Shown here: positions 51,501 to 62,726 of the stretch, in pieces
How positions within the stretch are numbered: position 1 is the stretch's first letter
Layout: each line of letters opens with the position of its first letter
Assembly (NCBI RefSeq): GCF_036850765.1
Contig: NC_089493.1
Span: 130,702,239-130,766,238, forward strand
Direction: 5' to 3'
DNA from: Saccopteryx bilineata
Taxonomy: Eukaryota; Chordata; Mammalia; Chiroptera; Emballonuridae
DNA length: 64,000 bases
The notes under the pieces: generated by a model
What the model saw: the letters and a program-made list of their open reading frames with translations, nothing else
The model's database searches: none
What the model was told of the DNA's origin: nothing
Made by a program: the position numbers and the translations under genes

Positions 51501-54500
51501 AAACTTGGTTCTCTCATCTGTAGTGCTCCCAAGTCGCTGAGGCCTCTGCTGGCCTGGCTGGCCCCTTCCTCCCCAGCCTGCTCCTCAATGGAGTGAGCTC
51601 TGCCAGCTGTGGTTCTAGGGCAGCCAGCCCTGGGCTGAGGGGCCCCAGGCCCCAGGGCCTTCCTTGATACCCCAGAACAACATCCCCATGGAGAGCCTGT
51701 GAGGTACGTCTCTCTGGTTTAGTTCTTGAGAGTGCACTTGCTGGGGAAGGGCACAGAGGGAATGGCAGCTCGGTCCCACTTCAGTGGCAGGATGGGCTGG
51801 AACAACCAGAACACCCGCTCCCACAGGAAGCCCCTTTCGGGGTAGAGCCTGGTGGAAATGGCAGTGGTCACAGAAGGGTTGGGATGGCACAGGGTGCTAG
51901 GTGGGCCCCTGGCAGCCATGTGGTACAGATGGTCCACGGCTCAGAAAGGGAGACAGAGGCTGAGAGGAAGATGTTACTTGAGATCTCCAGCGAGTGAGTT
52001 GGCAAAACTGGAGCCCGAGGCCACATTTCCTGACTCCTTTCAGTGCGTGAACTTGAGTCGCTCGAGTCTGGAGCGGGGGCATTCTCTGCTTGAGCTAACT
52101 GCAGCTGAGGACGAGAACCTCCAGGAACTGTGGACTCTTGCCTGATCTGCCTTACTTTATGGTCAGGGGTTATAGATACCCACCCACCTATTAAACTGAG
52201 TTCTTCCTGAAGGCACAGCTTGTGTCTTACCTGCTCTGGCCCCGTGCACATGATAGGCTTAGTGAACATTTGCCACCTGAGACATCATTATGAGGCACTG
52301 GGACCCCTATCAGTCAACCAGAAACCCTTCGGGGGTTTGTCAACAACTCTACCTTCTCCACAGCTTCCCACACCATGTGCTGACTGCCCTGAGCACCACA
52401 ACTCCTTCTTCCTGGACTGTACCTGCCTCCCCATGCTCAGGGTCATGTCAGGTGCTTGGCTGGCCCCAGGCCCTGGGCACTGCCAGTATCAACACTGGTC
52501 AGCTCATTGTCAGGAGCCCCTGCCATGTGCATCAGCCCAGAGTCCTGAGCTACCAAAGGTCAGGGCTCCTTGCCCTGTGGCAGGTTAAGTCATGACTGAT
52601 GCTTCCCCTCCAAAACCTTCATGGATCCGGGAGCCATCATTACGCCCCCTGCCAGAAATACTTGCTCTTCCCCGGCCAATCAGCTAGGGCATCCAGCTAT
52701 GCCCTTGTTCACTCGTGTACACCAGTGCCTGCTTTCCAGGATGGTCGCCACTAGCCACATTCAAATTCAAATTTGAATTACTAAAGTTCACTTAAACCAA
52801 AATTTAGTTCTGTAGTCACACCAGCCCTACCTCAGGTGCTCAGTGGCCCAGTGTGGCACATGGCTGCCATGCGGAGTGGCCGAGGTGAGAGGTGGCACAT
52901 TCCCATCACTACAGAGAGTTCCACTATGTAATTCGGTAGAGCAGGTCATTTTGCCTCCCAGGGGACACTGGACAATGTCCAGAGATATTTCTGGTGGTCT
53001 TGACTTGCAAATGGGTAGAGGCCAGAGGTGTGGTGGGAGGTAGAAGTTCAAGCTATAGGGTCTGTCTCGTCCAGTGTCTGTGGACGTACCTCTCCACAGG
53101 TCTCTTGTAACCTGCCTCAGAAGTAGTGTGGGCCAGACAAGGGGCCCAGAGTGGAAGAGAAGGTATCACCCCAGATTCTGTTTTCATTTCCCTCCTCTGA
53201 CTCCAGGAGCCCAAGATGTCTTGCTGATGTCTCTCCAGCAGAGCAGAGGGAACCAGACTTGCCAGTTGGTTTCCGGAAGAAATTGCTGTAAATGCCAGGC
53301 AACATGCAGGCAGCTCACATCATAGGGTTTAGCCAAGCCTCGGTCATACTGCACAAAGAGAGTCAGGTTAAGAATATAGATATAGGCCCTGGCTGGTTGG
53401 CTCAGCGGTAGAGCGTCGGCCTGGCGTGCGGGGAACCCGGGTTCGATTCCCGGCCAGGGCACATAGGAGAAGTGCCCATTTGCTTCTCCACCCCCATCCC
53501 CTCCTTCCTCTCTGTCTTTCTCTTCCCCTCCCGCAGCCAAGGCTCCATTGGAGCAGAGATGGCCCAATGGGGATGGCTCCTTGGCCTCCGCCCCAGGCAC
53601 TAGAGTGGCTCTGGTCGTGGCAGAGCGATACCCCGGAGGGGCAGAGCATCGCCCCCTGGTGGGCAGAGCGTTGCCCCTGGTGGGCGTGCCGGGTGGATCC
53701 TGGTCGGGCGCATGCGGGAGTCTGTCTGACTGTCTCTCCCTGTTTCCAGCTTCAGAAAAATACAAAAAAAAAAAAAAAAAAAAAAGAATATAGAGGCCTG
53801 ACCTGTGGTGGCACAGTGGATAAAGCGTCGACCTGGAAATGCTGAGGTCGCCGGTTCGAAACCCTGGGCTTGCCTGGTTAAGGTACATGTGGGAGTTGAT
53901 GCTTCCAGCTCCTCCTCTCTCCTCTCTCTCCCCTTCTCTCTCCTCTCTAAAAATGAATAAATAAAACAATAAACTTTAATAAAAAAAAAAAAAAGAATAT
54001 AGATATAAAAAAGTTGGCAATGGTCCTGCTGGGGGACTACACACCAAGTTGCCTTTTAGGAACTATGCATTATGTGGGAGATTGTTACAGTGCCCAGCCT
54101 TGCTTCTACTGGGACCCAGGCATGTGTAAGACAAGCCAAAGAGGGTTCCTGCCCTCAGGAGTTTTTCTTGCCCTGCCCAGGCTCCTTGGCATTTGCTGGG
54201 ACAGAGGCTAGGATGAGTGAGTGAATAGAATGAGTAATTGAGTATCTCAGAAGGTAACACAACTTGCTATTTTTTTTGTTCTGGGGGCCCAGCCTTTGAC
54301 CCTTGGGACCTTCAGGCAGAGAAATAAAAATGAAAGAACACAACCCTAGGGCTGGCCACGCAGATGAGTGACATCCCTCTAAAACCAGGAAAACTGGCCA
54401 GGGCCTGCTGGAAAGCACTGAGGTCAGGGTCACTTCCAAGGAGAGGTGACTAGCCACTTCAGTGGGGTCATGGTGGGGGCAGTAGGAAGAAGAGACCTAT

Positions 54501-57500
54501 CCTGTACTTTTCACATTACTCTTTAGGAAAAGACAGTGATCCCAGGAAGCTCCCTAACAACTGTGTGCCCTGGGGAGGCAACCAGAGAGGGATCAACTGA
54601 GAGACTGGGGGAGGGGCTTAGAGGGGAGGTCTCAAGTCCAAGGTGGGAGCCCTGCATGGACCCCTGGCTAGAACCCTCCAGGGACCAGGGAGAGGCCAAA
54701 TGAAGACCATGAGACACTGAGTGGATGTAGAGGGGAAAAGCTGAGAGGAAAGAGGGAGCCCCTAAACAGGGTCCTTACCAACGGGGGGCTCCTGAACATT
54801 GGCCCCAAGTGCAGTCTTCCCCTTGAGATCTGGCAGGCAGTTTGGGATCTGGGGAGTGAAGGAGAACTAGATCTTCAGGAAGCAGTTTTCCAAATTTCAG
54901 AATGGAAGAGGATGGGCTGGGACCTTCCTAAATGTCATATTATTCAAGTGGTTGGGGAGCTGTTAGCAATGAAAGCATGTACCCACGGGGAAAAGAAGGC
55001 AGTGACTAGAAACTGGTCTGAGCACCTGTTGAGAATGGTTGGAGAACAGATGGAAAGGGGGACATACAAGCAAAGGTGAAGGTGGTATATGGTCCTGAGT
55101 GAGCCAAAGTGTGACCAAGAGGACTGTTTACATGTTACACGTGGTAGGAGGGACCTGCCCTCCAAGTTGTGGGAGTCATTGCCTGGCCTTGGCAGGTTCT
55201 ATCCTGGGGTGCTGAAGTTCTAGTTGGTGACACAGAGGATGTGTGGGAGGCAGCAGAGGGGTTGGGAGCTGCTGGTGACTAATGCCCATTTATCAAAAAG
55301 ACAAAGGAGGCGGGCTCCACAGACAGGCTGGCAAGCACTTAAGAAATGATTGTCACTGGGCTTGATTGGGCTCTCTGGGAATAGGCATATCTTTTTTTTT
55401 TATTTTTAATTTATTTTTTATTTTTTATTCAGTAAGAGGAGGGGAGGCAAAGAGACAGACTTCCACATGTGCCCCGACCAGGATCACCCTGCAAGCCCAC
55501 TAGGGGGTGATGTTTTGCCCTTCTGGGGCATTGCTTCCTAGCTCAGCAGCTGAGCTCTTAGCGCCTGAGGGGCGAGGTCATGGAGCCATCTGGGGGGGGA
55601 GGCACCTCGCTGAAACCAATCTTACCATCACTGCGGGAGGGGAAGAGAGGGGGAGTGAGAGGTGGAGAATCAGATGGTTGTTTCTCCTGTGTGCCCTGTC
55701 TGGGGATTGAACGATTGAACCTGGGACATCCACATGCCGAGCAGATGCTCTACCACTGAGCCAACCAGCTAGGACCTCTCTACCTTTCTGTTCTTTCTGG
55801 ATGATTTCTTTTAGTCTTTATATATATATAATTTTTTTTCACGAGAGGGACAGACATGCCTGACCAGGCGGTGGCGCAGTGGATAGAGCGTTGGACTGGG
55901 ATGTGGAAGGACCCAGGTTCAAGACCCCGAGGTCGCCAGCTTGAGCACGGGCTCATCTGGCTTGAGCAAAAAGCTCACCAGCTTTGACCCAGCGTCACTG
56001 GCTCCAGCAAGGGGTTACTCAGTCTGCTGAAGGCCCTCAGTCAAGGCACATATGAGAAAGCAATCAATGAACAACTAAGGAGTCGCAATGCGCAACAAAA
56101 ACTAATGATTGATACTTCTCATCTCTCCATTCCTGTCTGTCTATCCCTCTCTTTGACTCTCTCTGTCTCTGTAAAAAAAAAAAAAGGGACAGACAGGAAG
56201 GGAGTAAGATGAGAAGCATCAGCTTATAGTTGCATCGCTTTAGTTGTTCATTGATTGCTTCTCATATGTGCCTTGACCCAGGGGCTCAAGCCAACCCAGT
56301 TACCCCTTGCTCAAGCCAACGGCATTGCATTTTAAGCCAGCGACCTCTGGGCTTAAGCCAGTGACCTTGGAATCATGTTGATGATCCCACACTCAAGCTG
56401 GATGAGCCCTCACTCTACAGGGTTTCAAACCTGGGACCTCAGCGTCCCTGGTTGACACTGTATATCCACTGTGCCACCACCGGCCTTATGTTGAATTTTT
56501 TATTTTACTAATTCATAATTTTAATTTCCAAGAGTTCTTTTTTGTTCCCTGTATGTTTACTTAAAAAATAGCATCTGATCTGATTTGATCTGATATCTCT
56601 TTCCACTTCTAAAAATGTTTATATATCTTAACTGCTTTTTTTTTTTTTTTTTTTTTTTTACAGACACAGAGAGAGAGTCAGAGGGATAGATAGGGACAGA
56701 CAGACAGGAATGGAGAGAGATGAGAAGCATCAATCATTAGTTTTTTGTTGCGACACCTTAGTTGTTTATTGATTGATTTCTCATATGTGCCTTGACTGCG
56801 GGCCTTCAGCAGACTGAGTAACCCCTTGTTCAAGCCAGCGACCTTGGGTCCAAGCTGGTGAGCTTTGCTCAAACCAGATGAGCCCGCACTCAAGCTGGCG
56901 ACCTTGGGGTCTCAAACCTGGGTCCTTCGCATACTAGTCCAATGCTCTATCCACTGTGCCACCGCCTGGTCAGGCTCTTAACTGTTTTTTGTTTGGTTTC
57001 ATTTTGGGGTTTTTTGTTCTCTTTGTTCTTGGTGGTTAATATGCTTTACAAAATCCCTTTACTCTTACTTTAATAGGCTTTTGGGAGGGAGTAGAGTTTA
57101 ATCCACCTTATTCAACTGAAAGTTTATTCTTTCATTTAATTACTACATATCTTTTTGTTTTATATATTTATTTATTTTTATTTATTTATTTATTTATTTT
57201 GTATTTTTCTGAAGTTGGAAATGAGGAGGCAGTCAAACAGACTCCCGCATGCGCCCGACCAGGATCCACCTGACCGGGATCCACCTGGCACGCCAACCAG
57301 GGGGCAATGCTCTGCCCATCTGGGGCATCGCTTTGTTGCAACCAGAGCCATTCTAGCGCCTGAGGCAGAGGCCACAGGCACAGAGCCATCTTCAGTGCCC
57401 AGGCCAACTTTGCTCCAGTGGAGCCTTGGCTGTGGGAGGAGAAGAGAGAGACAGAGAGGAAGGAGAGGGGGAGGGGTGGAGAAGCACATGGGCGCTTCTC

Positions 57501-60361
57501 CTGTGTGCCCTGGCCGGGAATAGAACCCAGGACTCCTGCACGCCAGGCCAACGCTTTACCACTGAGCCAACCGGCCAGGGCCTTTTAATTTTTTTAATTG
57601 AACTTACTGAGGTGACATTGGTTCGCAAAACTACAGGTTTCAAGGGTACATCCTTTTGTCTTAAATGTGCCTTTTTAGACACAGTTTGATGTGATTGATG
57701 GATTTAAAAACATCCAACAACATGTCTGAATTTTGATGAGGGAGTTTAGCCCATCATATATTTATGACAATTGCTAGTATATGAGGACCTCTGCCATCTT
57801 ATTTAATGCTTTATGCTCAGCTTCTTTTTCTCTCTGCTTCTTTTTTACCTTTCCTGGTCTTGATTGTGTGGATTGAATTTTCTCTACTAATTTGAAAGTT
57901 AGGTATTATTTTTACAGTTACCTCTGACTTACGGTGCCCCAGGGCTGTTCTAGAAGGCACTCCAATGCTGAGTGGGAGTTTGATTTACATGACCTTTTCA
58001 GAGGTCCCTGTGGTTTTGAGCAAGTTGTGCTTATGGTGGATTCTTAGGGGGAGACAGAAGGGAGAATGGCTTCGTGCAGGAGCTCTCCAGTAGGGCTGGG
58101 AACACCAGACCTTCCGAAGTTCCTCGGCAGGCTGCTCCTCTGAGACATCTGCTTCCTGAAACCTCTCCCTGGGGAGACGATGGGGACGGCTGGGGACTAG
58201 GTTAAATGGCATACTCCATCCAAAGAGGCAGCTGTTACTCAGTCCCCCAAGTCATTATCAGTAGGAAAGTGGGTCTTGCAGTGTCAGAGCTTCCAGTTTT
58301 TCGAGAGAAGCTGGGAAATTGGATTTCCTATGTGACATCGTTAGATTTGTCTATGCAGGACAAACGGCATGTCTGCAGACTGGATCTGGTCCAGGCACTG
58401 CCGCCATGACCCCTGCCCTGGTTAGTCAGTGATTCTGTCCTTGTCACCCTTTGACATTTCTCCCTCTTAGATAAATGTCCCCCAACAGTATGATTTCCTA
58501 CATCTTTCCTCTCTCCCAGCCACCTCTTCTGGGCCCCTCCATCCTGCCAGCTTAACGAATAAGTGCCATTTGCACTACCATGTGCTGCTCCTCACAGCTG
58601 TCATTCTGTTTAGCACCTTAACTGTTCCCCTTGTCTGCACTGTTAACTGACCTAGTAAATGAGCAGTGTGAAGGTCAGCTGAGTCCTTCTCCCGCGAATG
58701 CTAGGTACACGGGTCTGGTTTCTTGGGTCTGCCCATGAGTCCTTGTTCCTAGAAGGGCAAGAAGGGACTCTGCCTGCTTTCACTAGGGCACAGATGGATG
58801 TGTAGATACAGACACTGTGCCAGGCCTGACCCCAGCTCCCACTGCCTTGGCCTGCAGAGGGCAGGCCTTCCCTGTGGTTCATCGCTTCGCACTGTGAGCT
58901 GTGCCGCCTTGAGAGGGCCCCTCTCTTGCCATAACCTCTGGGGCCCTCTTCCTGGAGTCCTGTCGTCTGCCCTGCCTGAGCATCAGGAGCCGGCAGCTTT
59001 ATGTACACTGGGCAGCTGGTGCCTCATTCTTCAGATAGGGAAGTGAAACAGCCACACCTGGTGGTGGGGCCTGACCTTTGGGTGACAGTGGAAGTGGCTA
59101 TGCAAACTGCCAGGCAAGACGTCCTCTCTGTACCCAGGCTATGAAGGAAGCACTTGCTTAGCGTGGTCTCACTGGCCTCCAGGGGTACCTCTGCTAATGG
59201 TTTCTCTCACCCTCCCCCCCTGCGCTTTTTCTTGGTGACAGCTGGAAGTAGCAGTGGTCACAACTGAAAGAGCCAAACATTTCTACAGTCCCCAGGACAT
59301 TCCTGTCAACCTCTACAGTGACGCCGATGAATGGGAGGTCAGTGCTGGGGGCCCCAGGGCTGTGTTCCCTCACGTTTCTACAAACAGGATGGGACTGTCC
59401 TCCTGCAGCCTGGTAGTCCTGGTGGCTGGAGCAAACAGGGCAGGCTCAAATCGGAGGTCAGGGCCCTCGGGGCAGAGGCGATGAGGAAAACATCTGTCCT
59501 AGCTCCTGGCTTGTAGGAGGCCTGCAGTTTCCTCCCACCCCAGGCTGAGCTTGAGCTCAGCACTGGCTCTGTGCCTGAGGTTGAGTGTCCTTGTACTTAT
59601 CTGGGCTGATGAAACCACGGAGAAGCTCTGTTCCCCTCACCCTAGTCCACGTGGCTCCAGTGTCAGGGCTGTACATAGTGCCTTGCTTCCCACGGTCTCT
59701 GGGCCCTGCGTCTCCTCTCCTGCAGGAGGTGGGTACTGGCCTCCTCACCAGACATTGAGTGTTGTTGTCACATGGGTGCCCTGCCAGGCATTTTTAAACA
59801 TTCTCAGCCTATAACGTTTCTGATTGGTCCATCTTCTCCAATCCCCCGCCCCTCCCCCATTTCTCACTGCCCCAGACATTTCACATTGTCCACTGGTTTG
59901 GACAACCCAAGCATCCGCCTTAAGCAGACAGGGCAGGAGTTCCCTGCCAGATGTCAGTTCTCTTGAAAACCAAACCATAAAGGGAATAGCTTTGAGGGAC
60001 AAGGGGCATTTGTCTCATAGGCCTGGTTTCTTTCAGGCCATTGGCTCTGTAGCCTATGCTCTTGCCAGCTTAGCTGCAAGAGGGGGTGGCGTTGGATGTG
60101 GGCAGGGGTGGCTTAGGTGGACTCCCTTGGGTTCCTGACTTAGTGTCCTTGGCCTGTGTTGCATCCCTTCCCATCATCCTCCTCCCACACATAGAGGCCA
60201 GCCCTCTCAACCCATTTCTTTCTCTCTGCCAGATGTGGAGGCACCGGTCTGACCCTGTGCTCCACATTGACCTGCGGAGGTGGGCAGACCTTATGCTGGT
60301 GGCTCCTCTGGATGCCAACACCCTGGGGAAGGTGGCCAGTGGCATCTGTGACAACTTGCTC
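45405..60361 (+). CDS. PPCDC: Phosphopantothenoylcysteine decarboxylase, 5' part (3' exons beyond window)
   Basis: Coding exons 45382-45590, 59242-59337 and 60233-60361 join in frame. PPCDC is a cytosolic homotrimeric flavoprotein (HFCD family) that decarboxylates 4'-phosphopantothenoylcysteine to 4'-phosphopantetheine with FMN in CoA synthesis. The FMN-binding GVTGSVAALKLPLL segment is in the first coding exon. The second exon carries VVTTERAKHFY. The third carries VLHIDLRRWAD, whose His (60263-60265) corresponds to the catalytic His90 of plant HAL3a, and then APLDANTLGKVASGICDNLL. The later exons with the PAMNxxMW motif and the substrate-clamp Cys are not in the window. The start is uncertain. 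The human-equivalent Met1 codon is GTG here (45456), so the start could be an upstream in-frame ATG (45405) or the ATG at 45492. Confidence 0.95.
45591..46139 (+). other. PPCDC: PPCDC intron 2 start, nothing recognised
   Basis: Single-copy-looking. Confidence 0.5.
46140..46421 (-). mobile_element. SINE type B, internally deleted
   Basis: A TATATTAGGTTTT / TATATTGGGGTTTT duplication flanks a copy lacking part of the middle. Confidence 0.85.
46698..46916 (+). mobile_element. SINE type C
   Basis: The TSD ATTCTCATTTGA is at 46686-46697 and 46917-46928. Confidence 0.92.
47315..47544 (-). mobile_element. Old SINE type A, shortened
   Basis: Flanks CAAGGAGAGACT / CAAGGAGAGTCT bound a diverged copy ending GAGTAACCGGCCAGGG. 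Confidence 0.75.
47801..48073 (-). mobile_element. SINE type B, shortened
   Basis: It is flanked by TCTTTCACTTTTT copies (47789 and 48074). Confidence 0.88.
48086..50469 (+). other. PPCDC: PPCDC intron 2, mostly single-copy with a MIR
   Basis: A MIR-like end lies at about 48680-48835 (CCTGGCATATGGAAGTACTT). A 167-codon minus-strand frame at 48860-49363 has no supporting signal. No gene was found. Confidence 0.5.
50482..50867 (+). mobile_element. SINE type B, long form
   Basis: The TSD AAAATGGTTAGA is at 50470-50481 and 50868-50879. Confidence 0.92.
51066..51146. mobile_element. Mariner-type MITE, near-perfect hairpin
   Basis: About 81 bp made of two 30 bp inverted repeats (TATGCTACTCACAGAAATTA and TATACTGCTCACAAAAATTA) around a short A/T loop, flanked by TA. 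Confidence 0.75.
51147..53369 (+). other. PPCDC: PPCDC intron 2 with ancient repeat fragments
   Basis: An L2-like 3' end lies at about 52185-52290 (GAAGGCACAGCTTGTGTCTT). Ancient hAT-Charlie/MER5-like sequence lies at about 52745-53030 (CAGGGGACACTGGACAATGT). No gene was found. Confidence 0.45.
53385..53783 (+). mobile_element. SINE type A, first of a tandem pair
   Basis: Outer TSD AAGAATATAGATATA (53370-53384 and 53993-54007), plus an inner copy AAGAATATAGA at 53784-53794. Confidence 0.92.
53795..53992 (+). mobile_element. SINE type C, second of a tandem pair
   Basis: It starts immediately after the inner target copy and ends with an A-tail before the outer copy. Confidence 0.92.
54008..55390 (+). 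other. PPCDC: PPCDC intron 2, single-copy
   Basis: No gene or clear repeat. Confidence 0.5.
55391..55776 (-). mobile_element. Old SINE type A
   Basis: A diverged body ends at the head complement ACCACTGAGCCAACCAGC. Confidence 0.8.
55830..56486 (-). mobile_element. Old SINE type B split by an opposite B copy
   Basis: Tail at 55830-55857, body and head at 56186-56486. Confidence 0.82.
55858..56185 (+). mobile_element. SINE type B, nested in opposite orientation
   Basis: The GGGACAGACA duplication at its edges (right copy 56186-56195) shows insertion into the older SINE. Confidence 0.92.
56635..56975 (-). mobile_element. SINE type B
   Basis: Flanked by TCTTAACTG copies. Confidence 0.92.
57165..57582 (-). 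mobile_element. SINE type A
   Basis: A TTTA-repeat tail and full body lead to GAGCCAACCGGCCAGGGC. The phrase GACCGGGATCCACCTG is partly duplicated inside. Confidence 0.9.
57583..57655 (+). mobile_element. L1 3'-end fragment
   Basis: GAGGTGACATTGGTTCGCAA and TTTCAAGGGTACA resemble a common L1 3' UTR. Confidence 0.5.
57656..59241 (+). other. PPCDC: PPCDC intron 2, end
   Basis: Single-copy-looking; no gene. Confidence 0.5.
59242..59337 (+). CDS. PPCDC: PPCDC second coding exon
   Basis: The exon lies between GTGACAG and GTCAGT and holds 32 whole codons (phase 0 at both ends). It encodes LEVAVVTTERAKHFYSPQDI and then VNLYSDADEWE. The preceding intron is 13.6 kb and full of SINEs. Confidence 0.96.
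59338..60232 (+). other. PPCDC: PPCDC intron 3
   Basis: 895 bp with no interspersed repeat recognised. Confidence 0.6.
60233..60361 (+). CDS. PPCDC: PPCDC third coding exon (catalytic His)
   Basis: The exon lies between CTGCCAG and GTGAGT and holds 43 whole codons. It encodes MWRHRSDPVLHIDLRRWAD, then LMLVAPLDANTLGKVASGIC and DNLL. The next exon, expected to start TCVMRAWD, is not found before 64000. Confidence 0.96.
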
Positions 60362-60639
60362 GTGAGTGACTCCCTGTGTCCTCCTCCCTCCTTGGGCCTT
60401 GCTGCCAGGTGGCTGAACCATAGACTGCCTTTGTGTGAGGTCCTCACCTTGGAACCCTCTGTGGTGGACTAGTTGGCGTCCCCCTGCCCCCACCATCTCA
60501 CCTCTGCTCTGGCAAGCAGGCAGAGGATATGGTCCTGATGGATGGGCTCGCTTTGTGGATACTTCTGAGGCTACCCACCTCTCACCAGTCCTTGGACCCT
60601 GAGCTCCTCTCCCTTTATCCTTCATTCATGGGCTGCTGT

Positions 60640-60960
60640 TCTGCGAGTCTCCCTGCCTAGGCCCAGCAACTGTCTGCCAGTGCCTGTCTCCTAGCATGTC
60701 TCCCAGCTCAGCCCTAGTGACTGTCTCCTAGTGACTGCCTCCCAGAACCTGTCTCCCTGTTCAGTGCCTGTCTCCCTTCCTGTTGACTGTCTCCTAGTGC
60801 TTGTCTCCATGCTCAGCAGCAGCGACTACCTCCCAGGGACTGCCTACCAGCACCTCTCTCGCAGTACCTGTCTCCCTGTGCCTGTCTCCATGCCCAACCC
60901 AGTGCCTTTCCCCCAGCACCTGTCCCCCAGCACCTGTCTCCCAGCGCCTGCCTTCTCACT
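60640..60960 (+). repeat. Degenerate minisatellite in PPCDC intron 4
   Basis: About 17-18 bp units built on CCCAGCACCTGTCTC and CTAGTGACTGTCTC, diverged. Confidence 0.8.
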
Positions 60961-61798
60961 GGGATCTGGATGTCTACATGAACAACTGATAAGTGTTTGC
61001 TTCCTTGTGGCTTTCTCACTCACACTCATCTGTCACTGTAGCCACAGGTGGAGGTGTGGCTTTCCTGTGTATCATGAAGAGCTGGTGGGGAAGCGAGGAG
61101 AAAGATAGGGCAAGAGTGGGAGCAGGTAGACGGTGTAGAAGAGCCCAAGTTCAGCTGTGCCAGGGGACTGGTGGACTTCCAGGGAGCTGTTGTCCTTAAA
61201 GAACCTTTGTGTACTTGCCTGTCCTGGGCAATTTGGCACAACCTCTCTGCCTTCCCTCTGCCTCAGTACCCTCCATGTGCTCCTTCATTGAGCTTTTACC
61301 TGCTGTGAACTGGACCCCATGCTGAGGGACACACAGGACACAGTCTGAAAGGGGTGGTTTTTGGTCACCCGTACAGGCGAGGAGGGAGTATGCTCTGGTG
61401 TGTGGTCCAGTCTTCAGTGACCTTGGTTGGTCCTTTGACAATAGAGTCACCCCCTTGCACAATGCTGGGCATGTAGTAAGTGTTTGATAAATACTTACTG
61501 TATGAATGGGGTAATTACTGATTTTACATTGGCAAGCAGCCAGGAGTTTTCCAGGGTTTAATATGGTAAAGAAATGAATGATGAAGCTGGGTTAGTATCT
61601 TTAGGGGTCAGGTAGGTGAGTCTCCTTCTGTGCTTGTTGATGACGCTTAAAGTACCCTTGGAAGAATGCACTCAAGATTGCAGCATCGTTTGAGTAAGAG
61701 CACAGGGTAAACAGAAGAAGAGCAGCAGGCAGACCATGTGGCCAGGAGCAGGGCCAGGCAGTGCAGAGATGGGCGAGCCTTGTGGAAGTGTGATCAGG
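60961..61798 (+). other. PPCDC: PPCDC intron 4, single-copy with a MIR-like end
   Basis: GCACAATGCTGGGCATGTAG and TTTGATAAATACTTACTG near 61455-61500 fit a MIR or L2 3' end. Confidence 0.45.
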
Positions 61799-61810
61799 AA
61801 GGCTTCCCAG

Positions 61811-62005
61811 CCTGCCCTGTGGTGGTACAGTGAGTAAAGCATTGGCCTGGAATGCTGAGGTTGCCGGTTCTAAACCCTGGGCTTGCCTGGTCAAGGCACA
61901 TACAGGAAGCAACTACTATTAGTTGCTTCCCACTCTTCTCACCCTTCTCTCTCCTCTCTCAAATCAATAAATAAAATCTTTAAAAAAAAATAAAAAGAAA
62001 TGAAA
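61811..62005 (+). mobile_element. SINE type C
   Basis: The TSD AAGGCTTCCCAG is at 61799-61810 and 62006-62017. Confidence 0.92.
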
Positions 62006-62017
62006 AAGGCTTCCCAG

Positions 62018-62400
62018 TGGGACTGGTGATGAGGCTGACAGGACCAACATCATTTAAGCTGGTTGGAGTTATATGTGACCAGCACTGTGTCACCAAATCT
62101 CTGAGCTTCCACTGCTGGTCAGTAGCTGGCCAATGTGGTGAAGCCCTCTGACCTTGAGGAGGTAAGCCTTGGCCTGGGCCGTTCTCAGAGGGCTCCCTCC
62201 TTCCTCCTGAAAATTCTGTTTCCTTGTTTTCTTCAAAACTGCCACTGCTCCTTGAAACCTTTAGGGTTCCTTCCTCCTGAGTTGGCTGAGCAGTAGTAGA
62301 GTATGTTCCCAAGAGCAGCCCCCAGACCATTTTCCTCAAGGGGTTTCACTCAAAGGCAAATATTTTAAGGAATTGCAAATTCCTTGTAATGTTTAAACTG
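62018..62400 (+). other. PPCDC: PPCDC intron 4, no recognisable feature
   Basis: Single-copy-looking. Confidence 0.5.
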
Positions 62401-62410
62401 TCACCATCCA

Positions 62411-62717
62411 GCCCTGGCCTCTTGGCTCAGTGTATAGGGTATCAGCCCCATGTATGGGCGTCCTAGGTTCAATCCCCAGTCAGGACACATGTGAGAAGTG
62501 ACCATCTGCTTCTCTCCTCCTCCTTCTCCATTTCTCTCTCTCTTCCCCTCCTATAGCCAATAGTTTTGTTGGTCCCAGTACATAAGCCTCAGGTGCTAAA
62601 CTTAGCTCAGTTGATTTGAGCATTGCCCCAGATGGAGTTTGCCAGTGGATCCAGGTTGGGGTGCATGTGGGAGTCTGTCTATCTCCCCTATACTCACACA
62701 TTTAAAAAAACAACAAC
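62411..62717 (+). mobile_element. Old SINE type A
   Basis: TCACCATCC duplication at 62401-62409 and 62718-62726. The head and body are diverged. Confidence 0.85.
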
Positions 62718-62726
62718 TCACCATCC

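Noticed and set aside
60640..60960. CRISPR-like array
   Set aside because: Short diverged tandem units without constant repeats and spacers, in a mammalian intron.
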